A DNA stretch of 64,000 nucleotides, from assembly GCF_050942215.1 (NCBI RefSeq), contig NZ_CP192056.1, forward strand, positions 1,550,001 through 1,614,000, in the 5' to 3' direction. Positions within the stretch are counted from its first letter, which is position 1, and each line of letters begins with the position of its first letter. The DNA comes from Sphaerimonospora sp050942215. Lineage in GTDB: Bacteria > Actinomycetota > Actinomycetes > Streptosporangiales > Streptosporangiaceae. Position numbers and translations under genes: made by a program. Under the pieces are notes generated by a model. It did not search any database. It was not told where the DNA came from and saw only the letters and a program-made list of their open reading frames with translations. Shown in pieces: positions 54,591 through 61,419 of the stretch.

Positions 54591-54765
54591 CGGACCGGTC
54601 TGGGGACGGGCCCTGGGACGAACCCTCGGGGTGGGCTCGGTTGACCACGAAGCGGAGGGCGAACCCGGCCTCGCCGCCGGAGATCTCGCCGCTCAGCCCC
54701 ACCGCGCGCAGCGCTTCCACGTTCGCCTTCGCCGAAGGAGGATTAGGCGGCATATTGGCAGGCAT
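54565..54765 (-). CDS. Small hypothetical protein
   Basis: The possible 66-residue protein (MPANMPPNPPSAKANVEALR, then GLSGEISGGEAGFALRFVVNRA and a polar tail) has GC-rich third positions after the first ten codons and a GGAAG site 7 bases before the ATG. It fills part of the 464-base gap between cysM and the thioesterase. No family is recognised. A plus-strand ORF overlaps it, and the choice of strand is not certain. Confidence 0.4.
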   Translation of the reverse strand: MPANMPPNPPSAKANVEALRAVGLSGEISGGEAGFALRFVVNRAHPEGSSQGPSPDRSDVITIGHM

Positions 54766-54915
54766 GTCTCACTTCCGGTGCGGATAGCAGCGGTGATCGA
54801 GACCTTAGGTGGCGTGGGTGACGAACCACTTGCATGTCGCTTGAAACGACGAAGTGCGCAGCGTGGGGAAGTGGTTACAGTAGCTCCAGAACAACGTTCG
54901 GGAGGCGGGTGCGCG

Positions 54916-55710
54916 GTGACGAAATTCGATGAGGCGACGCAGGCGATCAGGGTCGACGACGCGACCTATGACGTGTGTCTCGACGACGCGTACTCGATCG
55001 GCGGGCCGTTGAACGGCGGATATCTCCTGGCCACCGTCCTGCGGGCCGTCGTCGACGCCTCCCCGCACGCCCACCCGGTGTCCACGAGCGCCCAGTTCCT
55101 CCGGGTGCCCCGGACCGGGCCCGCCACGGTGCGGCTGACCCCGCTCAAGGCCGGCCGTACGGCCGCGATGACCAGGGCCACGCTGACGCAGGGCGACGAG
55201 TCGTTCATCGAGGCCCTGGTGACGACGGCGACGCTCGACCCGGAGGCAGTGCCCGACTGGTCGGACGGGCCGTCGGCGCCGATGCCGGACCCGGCCTCCT
55301 GCGTGCCGCTGCCCGTGCCCAAGACCCGGTCGAACGTGAACCTCGGCGCCCAGGTGGAGATGCTGTTCGACCCGCCGACGATCGGATGGCTCACCGGGGA
55401 GCCGACCGGGCGGCCGGAGTGCCGGGCGTACTTCCGGATGGTCGAGCGGCAGGACCCCGATCCCTACGTGATCGCGCTGGCCGTCGACGCGCTGCCGCCG
55501 GTGGTGTTCTCGGCCGGCGCCCGCGGCTGGGCCCCGACGGTCGAGCTGACCTGGCACCTGCGCGCTCTGCCCGCGCCCGGATGGCTCACGGTCATCGGCG
55601 GCGGGCGGCTGATCAGCGACGGCTGGTTCGACGAGGACGTCGAGGTGTGGGACTCGGCGGGCCGGTTGGTCGCCCAATCCCGCCAGATCGCTCGCGTCGG
55701 CCGCGGCTGA
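54916..55710 (+). CDS. Acyl-CoA thioesterase family protein (double hot-dog)
   Basis: The 264-residue protein has two hot-dog modules. The first has GGPLNGGYLLATVLRAVVDASPHAHPVSTSAQFLRVPRTGPATV; the second includes YFRMVERQDPD and APTVELTWHLRALPAPGWLTV. It matches the TesB-like 4HBT_3 group that hydrolyses acyl-CoA. The GTG start follows CGGGAGG. murI begins 29 bases later. Confidence 0.85.
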   Translation: MTKFDEATQAIRVDDATYDVCLDDAYSIGGPLNGGYLLATVLRAVVDASPHAHPVSTSAQFLRVPRTGPATVRLTPLKAGRTAAMTRATLTQGDESFIEALVTTATLDPEAVPDWSDGPSAPMPDPASCVPLPVPKTRSNVNLGAQVEMLFDPPTIGWLTGEPTGRPECRAYFRMVERQDPDPYVIALAVDALPPVVFSAGARGWAPTVELTWHLRALPAPGWLTVIGGGRLISDGWFDEDVEVWDSAGRLVAQSRQIARVGRG

Positions 55711-55739
55711 TCGCCGTACTTCCCCTAATCTTGGGAAGC

Positions 55740-56594
55740 GTGCCGGACAACAGCAGTGCGATCGGGATCTTCGACAGCGGGGTGGGCGGCCTGACCGTCG
55801 CCCGGGCGATCATCGACCAGTTGCCCAACGAGTCGATCCTCTACGTCGCCGACACCGCCCGTCAGCCGTACGGGCCGAAGAGCATCGCCGAGGTGCGTGC
55901 GTACGCGCTCGAGGTGATGGATCACCTCGTCGAGCACGACGTCAAGATGCTCGTGATCGCCTGCAACAGCGCCAGCGCGGCGGTGCTCCGGGACGCCAGG
56001 GAGCGGTACGACGTCCCGGTCGTCGAGGTCATCCAGCCGGCCACCCGCCGTGCCGTACGGGCGACCAGAAACGGCCGGGTCGGCGTCATCGGCACCCGTG
56101 CGACGATCGAGTCGATGGCCTACCACGACGCCTTCACCGCAGCCCCCGACGTCGAACTGGTCGGGGTCGCCGCGCCCCTGCTCGTCGATTTCGTGGAGCG
56201 CGGCGAGACGATGAGCGATGAGCTCATCGAGGTGATCCGCGGCTACCTCAAGCCGATCCAGGACTCCGGGTGCGACACGCTGATCCTGGGCTGCACGCAC
56301 TATCCGCTGCTGACCGGTGCGCTGTCGTACGTCACGGGCGACGGGGTCACGCTGGTCTCCAGCGCCGAGGAGACCGCCAAGGACGTCTACCGGATCCTGC
56401 ACGACAGAGGGCTGTCCGACGGGGCGATCGGACCCGTCCACCGCTTCCGTGCCACGGGCGACACCGACCTGTTCGAGCAGCTCGGGCAGCGGTTCCTCGG
56501 GCCGGAGATCCAGGCCGTCGAGATCGCGACGCTGGGCAAGGCGGTGCAGGATGGGTCAGTAATGGGCGAATCCGACATCGGGAGCTCGCTGTGA
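55740..56594 (+). CDS. murI: Glutamate racemase
   Basis: The 284-residue enzyme makes D-glutamate for peptidoglycan. The catalytic cysteines lie in VIACNSASAA and ILGCTHYPLL, and the N-terminal IGIFDSGVGGLTVARAI holds the conserved Asp/Ser. The GTG start fits the short gap after the thioesterase gene. Its stop overlaps the next start (GTGA), and murI followed by an MBL gene, rph and rdgB matches Rv1338-Rv1341. Confidence 0.95.
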   Translation: MPDNSSAIGIFDSGVGGLTVARAIIDQLPNESILYVADTARQPYGPKSIAEVRAYALEVMDHLVEHDVKMLVIACNSASAAVLRDARERYDVPVVEVIQPATRRAVRATRNGRVGVIGTRATIESMAYHDAFTAAPDVELVGVAAPLLVDFVERGETMSDELIEVIRGYLKPIQDSGCDTLILGCTHYPLLTGALSYVTGDGVTLVSSAEETAKDVYRILHDRGLSDGAIGPVHRFRATGDTDLFEQLGQRFLGPEIQAVEIATLGKAVQDGSVMGESDIGSSL

Positions 56595-57343
56595 AATTGA
56601 CCGTCATCGGATGCTCGGGCAGTTTTCCCGGGCCGGACAGCCCGTCCTCCTGCTATCTCCTGGAGGCCGAGGGCTTCCGGCTGCTGCTCGACTTCGGCAG
56701 CGGGGCGCTCGGCGCGCTGCAGCGGCACGTCGGCCTGTACGACATCGACGCGATCTGCCTGTCCCACCTGCACGCCGATCACTGCCTCGACGTGTGCGCC
56801 TATCACGTCGTGCGCACCTACACACCGGACGGTCCGCTGCCCAAGGTGCCGCTCCACGGCCCCGACGGGACCGATCGCAGGCTCAACGCCGCGTACGCCA
56901 TGCCGGACGAGCCGGTGCTGGAGAGATCCTTCGACTTCGTACGGCTGACGTCCGGGGTGCGGCGGATCGGCCCCTTCGAGGTGACCACGGCGCGGATGAA
57001 CCACCCCGTCGAGACGTACGGCTTCCGCGTGTCCTACGGCGGCCGCCACGTGGTGTACTCCGCCGACACCGGCGAGTGCCCCGAGCTGGTCGAACTCGCC
57101 CGCGGGGCCGACGTGCTGCTGTGCGAGGCGTCCTTCCCCGACGTCCCCGGACTGCCCTCGGGCCTGCACCTCAGCGGGCGTCAGGCGGCCGAGCACGCCG
57201 CACGCGCGGAGGTCGGCACGCTCGTCCTCACTCACCTGGTGCCCTGGCACGATCCCGCCCGGATCCTCGACGACGCCTCGCGTGGCGGTTTCGGCGGCCG
57301 GATGGAACTCGCGCGCAGCGGTGCCGTCTATGACCTTTCATGA
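56591..57343 (+). CDS. MBL-fold hydrolase (Rv1339-like phosphodiesterase)
   Basis: The 250-residue metallo-beta-lactamase-fold protein has the metal motif SHLHADHCLD, a further His in MNHPVETYG, Asp in YSADTGE and His in LTHLVPWHD. The M. tuberculosis counterpart Rv1339 is reported to be an atypical cAMP phosphodiesterase, and this gene occupies the same place in the operon. Other members are RNase Z-like, so the substrate is inferred. It overlaps murI by 4 bases. Confidence 0.88.
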   Translation: MKLTVIGCSGSFPGPDSPSSCYLLEAEGFRLLLDFGSGALGALQRHVGLYDIDAICLSHLHADHCLDVCAYHVVRTYTPDGPLPKVPLHGPDGTDRRLNAAYAMPDEPVLERSFDFVRLTSGVRRIGPFEVTTARMNHPVETYGFRVSYGGRHVVYSADTGECPELVELARGADVLLCEASFPDVPGLPSGLHLSGRQAAEHAARAEVGTLVLTHLVPWHDPARILDDASRGGFGGRMELARSGAVYDLS

Positions 57344-57369
57344 CCATCTCGAGCACTAAGGTGGCCACT

Positions 57370-58086
57370 ATGGCTCGTTCAGACGGTCGTCGACCCGACC
57401 AGCTTCGCCCCGTGACCATCACCCGGAACTGGCTCGCGCACGCGGAGGGTTCCGTGCTCGTGGAGTTCGGCGCGACCAAGGTGCTGTGCGCCGCGACCGT
57501 GGAGGCCGGCGTGCCGCGCTGGCGCAAGGGCAGCGGCCTGGGCTGGGTTACGGCCGAGTACGCCATGCTGCCCCGCTCCACCAACACACGCAGCGACCGG
57601 GAGTCGGTCCGGGGCAGGATCGGTGGCCGGACGCACGAGATCTCCCGGCTGATCGGCCGATCGCTGCGGGCCTGCGTGGACTACAAGGCGCTCGGGGAGA
57701 ACTCGATCCTCCTCGACTGCGATGTGCTGCAGGCCGACGGGGGCACCCGGACCGCCGCGATCACCGGGGCGTACGTCGCCCTCGCCGACGCCGTGGCCTG
57801 GATGCGCAAGCGGCGGATGTGCCCAGGCGACCCGCTGGTGAACTCCGTCGCCGCCGTTTCGGTCGGCGTCATCGGCACCGAGCCGCTGCTCGACCTCTGC
57901 TACACCGAGGACGTCAAGGCCGAGACCGACATGAACGTCGTGATGACCGGCGGCGGCGACTTCGTCGAGGTGCAGGGCACGGCGGAGGGCGTGCCGTTCG
58001 ATCGGGCCCTGCTGGACGGGCTGCTCGACCTCGCGACCGCGGGCTGCGCGGAGCTGACCCGGCTGCAGGCCCAGGCGCTCGCCTGA
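57370..58086 (+). CDS. rph: Ribonuclease PH
   Basis: The 238-residue phosphorolytic 3'-5' exoribonuclease trims tRNA 3' ends. It begins ARSDGRRPDQLRPVTITRNWL and has GSGLGWVTAEYAMLPRSTNTRSDRES, RGRIGGRTHEISRLIGRSLRA (phosphate-binding Arg residues) and DCDVLQADGGTRTAAITGAYVAL. I chose the ATG at 57370 behind AAGGTGG; an ATG at 57340 overlapping the previous stop would add ten residues. Confidence 0.96.
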   Translation: MARSDGRRPDQLRPVTITRNWLAHAEGSVLVEFGATKVLCAATVEAGVPRWRKGSGLGWVTAEYAMLPRSTNTRSDRESVRGRIGGRTHEISRLIGRSLRACVDYKALGENSILLDCDVLQADGGTRTAAITGAYVALADAVAWMRKRRMCPGDPLVNSVAAVSVGVIGTEPLLDLCYTEDVKAETDMNVVMTGGGDFVEVQGTAEGVPFDRALLDGLLDLATAGCAELTRLQAQALA

Positions 58087-58109
58087 TCTCGTCTTCGGAG
58101 GTTCGCGGA

Positions 58110-58712
58110 ATGAACAAGGTGGTCCTGGCCACGCGCAACGCCGGGAAGATAGTCGAGCTGCGCCGGATCCTCGCCGAGGCCGCGGTGCCGGTGGAGATCG
58201 TGGGCCTGGACGGCTTCCCCGAGATCGGCGAGGTGGCCGAGACCGGCCGCACGTTCGCCGAGAACGCGCTGCTCAAGGCACACGCCGTGGCGGCCGGGAG
58301 CGGGCTGCCCGCGATCGCCGACGACTCCGGGCTCTGCGTCGACGCGCTGAACGGCATGCCGGGGATCTTCTCGGCCCGCTGGTCGGGGTCGCACGGCGAC
58401 GACAAGGCCAACCTCGACCTGCTGCTGGCCCAGGTCTCCGACGTGCCGGACGGCCGCCGCCAGGCCCACTTCGCCTGCAGCGCCGCGCTCGCGCTGCCGA
58501 CGGGAGAGGAGCACGTGGTCGACGGCGCGGTCTACGGCACCCTCATCCGCGAGCCGCGCGGGACGGGCGGCTTCGGCTACGACCCGATCTTCGTACCGGA
58601 CGGCGAGAGCCGTACGACCGCCGAGATGTCGGCCGAGGAGAAGGACGCCATCAGCCACCGCGGCCGCGCCTTCCGCGCCCTCGTCCCCATCATCACCCAG
58701 GCCGTCGGCTGA
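58110..58712 (+). CDS. rdgB: dITP/XTP pyrophosphatase (RdgB/HAM1)
   Basis: The 200-residue house-cleaning enzyme hydrolyses non-canonical purine nucleotides. The N-terminal VLATRNAGKIVELRRIL, ADDSGLCVDALNGMPGIFSARWSG (metal and base binding), and GGFGYDPIFVPDGE with the final SHRGRAF are all diagnostic. It follows rph by 23 bases and is the last gene of the murI cluster. Confidence 0.96.
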   Translation: MNKVVLATRNAGKIVELRRILAEAAVPVEIVGLDGFPEIGEVAETGRTFAENALLKAHAVAAGSGLPAIADDSGLCVDALNGMPGIFSARWSGSHGDDKANLDLLLAQVSDVPDGRRQAHFACSAALALPTGEEHVVDGAVYGTLIREPRGTGGFGYDPIFVPDGESRTTAEMSAEEKDAISHRGRAFRALVPIITQAVG

Positions 58713-58859
58713 CACACCCGTCACCGGAGAGCCGCATCTGGTCCGCTGCCTCTCAGGAGAACCATCCCTCAGCCGATCGACAAGTGATCACCGTTGGATC
58801 CGATCGTGAGCGACACCGGCGAGAGCCTGGACGGCCGCCGGGCGGTGGTGGCAGCGCGT

Positions 58860-58988
58860 TCAGGACGTGCGCGGGGTGGGGTCGAACTCGCCGGCCTTGT
58901 CGCGCGGGAGGAATGCCTCCCACTCGGCCGGGTTTGGGGAGATCTGGTCCCTGCCCCATATGGCCTGAGGTGAGTAGGTGTCGACCAC
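58860..58988 (-). CDS. Short DUF397-like protein
   Basis: The 42-residue ORF starts at a GTG with AGGGAG seven bases upstream. It reads VDTYSPQAIWGRDQISPNPA then EWEAFLPRDKAGEFDP. The final EW-x-AF-x5-K-x-GEFD pattern is that of the C-terminus of DUF397 proteins, and third positions are strongly GC-biased. It may be a shortened or decayed DUF397 gene. DUF397 genes commonly lie beside HATPase and XRE-regulator genes, and an HATPase gene follows here. The rest of the 422-base gap (58713-59134) shows nothing else. Confidence 0.5.
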   Translation of the reverse strand: MVDTYSPQAIWGRDQISPNPAEWEAFLPRDKAGEFDPTPRTS

Positions 58989-59134
58989 AATGTCACTCCC
59001 TGTCGGAGTTCAATCGCGTCCAGCCGACTGCCAAATGTCGGTCTTGGTAATCAAATCTGTACAGAGAGTAGTGGCGTCTCGGCACGCTGGGGGAGTAAAT
59101 CAACGACGAGGCGGTTTCAAGCTGGGAGAAGCCG

Positions 59135-59632
59135 ATGATAGAGACAGCCGAGGCCGTTGAACCGGCTGAGGAGCTCAAGTCAGTCGAGCCGCGAACGCCC
59201 CCGGCTGACAATCCGGATATGCCGGAGCGGATCGGCCCGGTATTGGGGGAGAAGTGGATCCCACGTGACCCACATTGCCTGGCCTCGGTCCGCCGGTTCG
59301 TACGGGACGTGGCCGCCGACTGGGCCACGGCCGAGGACATTCCGGAGATCGCCGAACTCCTGGCCTCGGAACTCGTCACGAACGCGATCACCCACGGGTC
59401 GGTGGGCGTTCCCCAGCCGAGTACCGTCCGGGTGACGGTCAGCCGGGATCGCGATCTGCTCGTGGTCGACGTACACGATTCGTGCAGCGCGCTGCCCCGG
59501 CCCCGCCAAGCCGGCGATTACGACCTGCGCGGCCGGGGGCTCGCCATCGTCCAGATGTTCTCCCACCGCTGGGGCTGGGAGCTCACTCCGTACGGAAAGT
59601 CCGTCTGGTTCCAACTCCTCGCCTGGCGGTGA
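59135..59632 (+). CDS. RsbW-like ATP-binding regulator (HATPase_c_2)
   Basis: The 165-residue protein has a disordered N-terminal ~35 residues and then a serine-kinase/anti-sigma ATPase domain. The N-box is ELLASELVTNAITHG and the G-boxes are VDVHDSCSALP and LRGRGLAIVQMFSHRWGW. It may phosphorylate an anti-sigma antagonist, but no sigma or STAS gene is adjacent. The DUF397-like ORF lies divergently upstream, a pairing common in actinomycetes. Confidence 0.88.
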   Translation: MIETAEAVEPAEELKSVEPRTPPADNPDMPERIGPVLGEKWIPRDPHCLASVRRFVRDVAADWATAEDIPEIAELLASELVTNAITHGSVGVPQPSTVRVTVSRDRDLLVVDVHDSCSALPRPRQAGDYDLRGRGLAIVQMFSHRWGWELTPYGKSVWFQLLAWR

Positions 59633-59893
59633 TCCGCCGCCCGCGCGCCCGTCACCTCGAAAGGTCGTCACAGCGAAAGGTCGTCCATCGGGTCTTCGGC
59701 CAAGTCCCGACCCGGTGTCGGCACGATCGGCTTCTCCGTTCCGTACGCCTCGGTGAGCACGAACAGAAGATCTGGGACCGAACCACGGGCTATGCCCAGG
59801 GGCGGGTCTGGAGTTGGGAAAATCGACCGCCCCTTCCGTGAGGCCCGTCCTAGCATCGGCACCCTGATGTGCGAAGAAGGGGGGCCGCAGCAC
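59633..59893. other. Short intergenic region
   Basis: No clear gene was seen. A minus-strand ORF ending LTEAYGTEKPIVPTPGRDLAEDPMDDLSL (59668-59895) overlaps the next gene's start and has no good start site, so it is not called. Confidence 0.4.
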
Positions 59894-61276
59894 ATGAATC
59901 AGGAGAAGTTCCGCCGACGTGCCCGGTGGCGACTGCCGTCCGGTGTGTACAACCCCGTCGTGACCGCCGACGGCCGCAGATGGCGTGATTACGAGCGGGC
60001 CGCCGAGACTCAGGCGCCGCCGCCGGAGCCGCTCGCGGAGTGCGGCCTGAAGGAACGCGGGCCCGAGGAGCACGGCCTGAAGGAGCGGCGTCTGGAGGGC
60101 CGGATCGCGGCCCTGCTGAGCGGCGCCGCCAACGGTTCGAAGGGCCTGAACGATCCGATCGGCCTGAAGGGCAGGAACGCCAAGAACGGCGGGAACGGTT
60201 TCACCTACGGCTTCATCGGTGTGGACGGGACGGCGGATCCGCGGTTCGGCGACCTGTTCGTAGGGAAGATCAAGACGGTCCACGCGGCGGCCGACGCCGT
60301 CTCCCGAGGCGAACAGGGAGGATCCGCCGAGAACCGGGCCGCGGATCGGGCCGGAGAACCCGCCGATGAGACCGCGTACGAGACCATCTGCGAGACCACA
60401 GGCGAGACCACAGGCGAGACCACCGGCGAGTCGGCCGAGGGGGCGGACGACGTCGTCGGCGGGGAGGTGGACCGGGCGGAAGACGCCACAGAACCGGGCG
60501 GTCCGGCCGTCATCTCCGGGACAGCGGTCATCGCGACTCCGGCCGTGATCCCGGGGCTTCAGGTGAACACGGGGCTTCCAACGGCGGGGAACGCCGGGCT
60601 GTTCGGGACCATCGAGCCGCCGGGGAACGCGGGGCTTCCGATGATCGCGGAGCCCCCTGAGCATGACTGGCTCGACCGGCCGGGCCGTCCGCCGAGGCTG
60701 GAGGAGACCAGGCCGTACGGCAGGACCGGCGGGCTGGCGGAGCCGGATCCGCAGGCCCAGGCATATCTGGCTCAGGCGGTCTGCGGACGTTTTCCCGACC
60801 CGCGTGGCATGTGGATCAGACTGATCAACGCGGAGGGGCCCACGGAGGACCCGTTCAGGGCCACCAACGCGCTCGACTGCTCGCTCGCGGTGATCTCGAC
60901 GTGGCACGGCGAACCCGTCGTGGCGGCGCGCCGGCATCCGGAGTACGACGTGCTCGGCAGGCCGCTGCCGACCGGGGAGATCGGGGGTGTCGCGCGGGCG
61001 GAGGAGTGGCTGGGTCACCGGTTCGAGTACGTGGGGCATGGCCGCCGTGCCTATGTCGCGATCGCCCAGCGACTGATCTTCGGGGGCCACGGCGCCTCCG
61101 CCGTGCTCATCACCCGGTGGCCCACGGGCGGCAGCCACGCCTGGAACGCCGTCAACTGGCGGAGCGAGGTGCTCTGGATCGACGCCCAGCGGGGTCACAT
61201 GGCGGTCGAGCCGCCGTACGAGGAGGTGACCGGTGTGTTCAGCGTGGTCATCGACCGGCACGGGCAGCACCTCTGA
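59894..61276 (+). CDS. Protein with C-terminal papain-fold toxin / glutamine deamidase-like domain
   Basis: The 460-residue protein begins MNQEKFRRRARWRLPSGVYN. Residues ~50-270 are disordered with repeats (ETTGETTGETTGE, KGLN/GLKG, NAGLP). The C-terminal domain (about 275-460) has a Cys329-His415-Asp430 set in ATNALDCSLAVISTWHGEPV, GGSHAWNAVNW and LWIDAQRG, the layout of the Tox-PL/papain-fold toxin 1 protein deamidases. There is no signal peptide, and no immunity gene is recognised next door. The ATG follows GAAGGGGGG. It may be a polymorphic toxin or an internal regulatory deamidase. Confidence 0.8.
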   Translation: MNQEKFRRRARWRLPSGVYNPVVTADGRRWRDYERAAETQAPPPEPLAECGLKERGPEEHGLKERRLEGRIAALLSGAANGSKGLNDPIGLKGRNAKNGGNGFTYGFIGVDGTADPRFGDLFVGKIKTVHAAADAVSRGEQGGSAENRAADRAGEPADETAYETICETTGETTGETTGESAEGADDVVGGEVDRAEDATEPGGPAVISGTAVIATPAVIPGLQVNTGLPTAGNAGLFGTIEPPGNAGLPMIAEPPEHDWLDRPGRPPRLEETRPYGRTGGLAEPDPQAQAYLAQAVCGRFPDPRGMWIRLINAEGPTEDPFRATNALDCSLAVISTWHGEPVVAARRHPEYDVLGRPLPTGEIGGVARAEEWLGHRFEYVGHGRRAYVAIAQRLIFGGHGASAVLITRWPTGGSHAWNAVNWRSEVLWIDAQRGHMAVEPPYEEVTGVFSVVIDRHGQHL

Positions 61277-61419
61277 TCGGCGCCTCCGACCATGACCGGA
61301 GGCCCGTCGCCTCGGGGCCGCTGCTCGCCCCCGAGGCGCCCCCCGCGGAGATTCCGCGCCGAGTCGGATTTCCGCGGGGTGCACCGGTGAGCAGCGGCCC
61401 GTGCGCGTGCGCGGCGGCG

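Noticed and set aside
59668..59895. A 75-residue minus-strand ORF with an acidic C-terminus
   Set aside because: There is no plausible start site, it overlaps the start of the deamidase-like gene, and no family is recognised.
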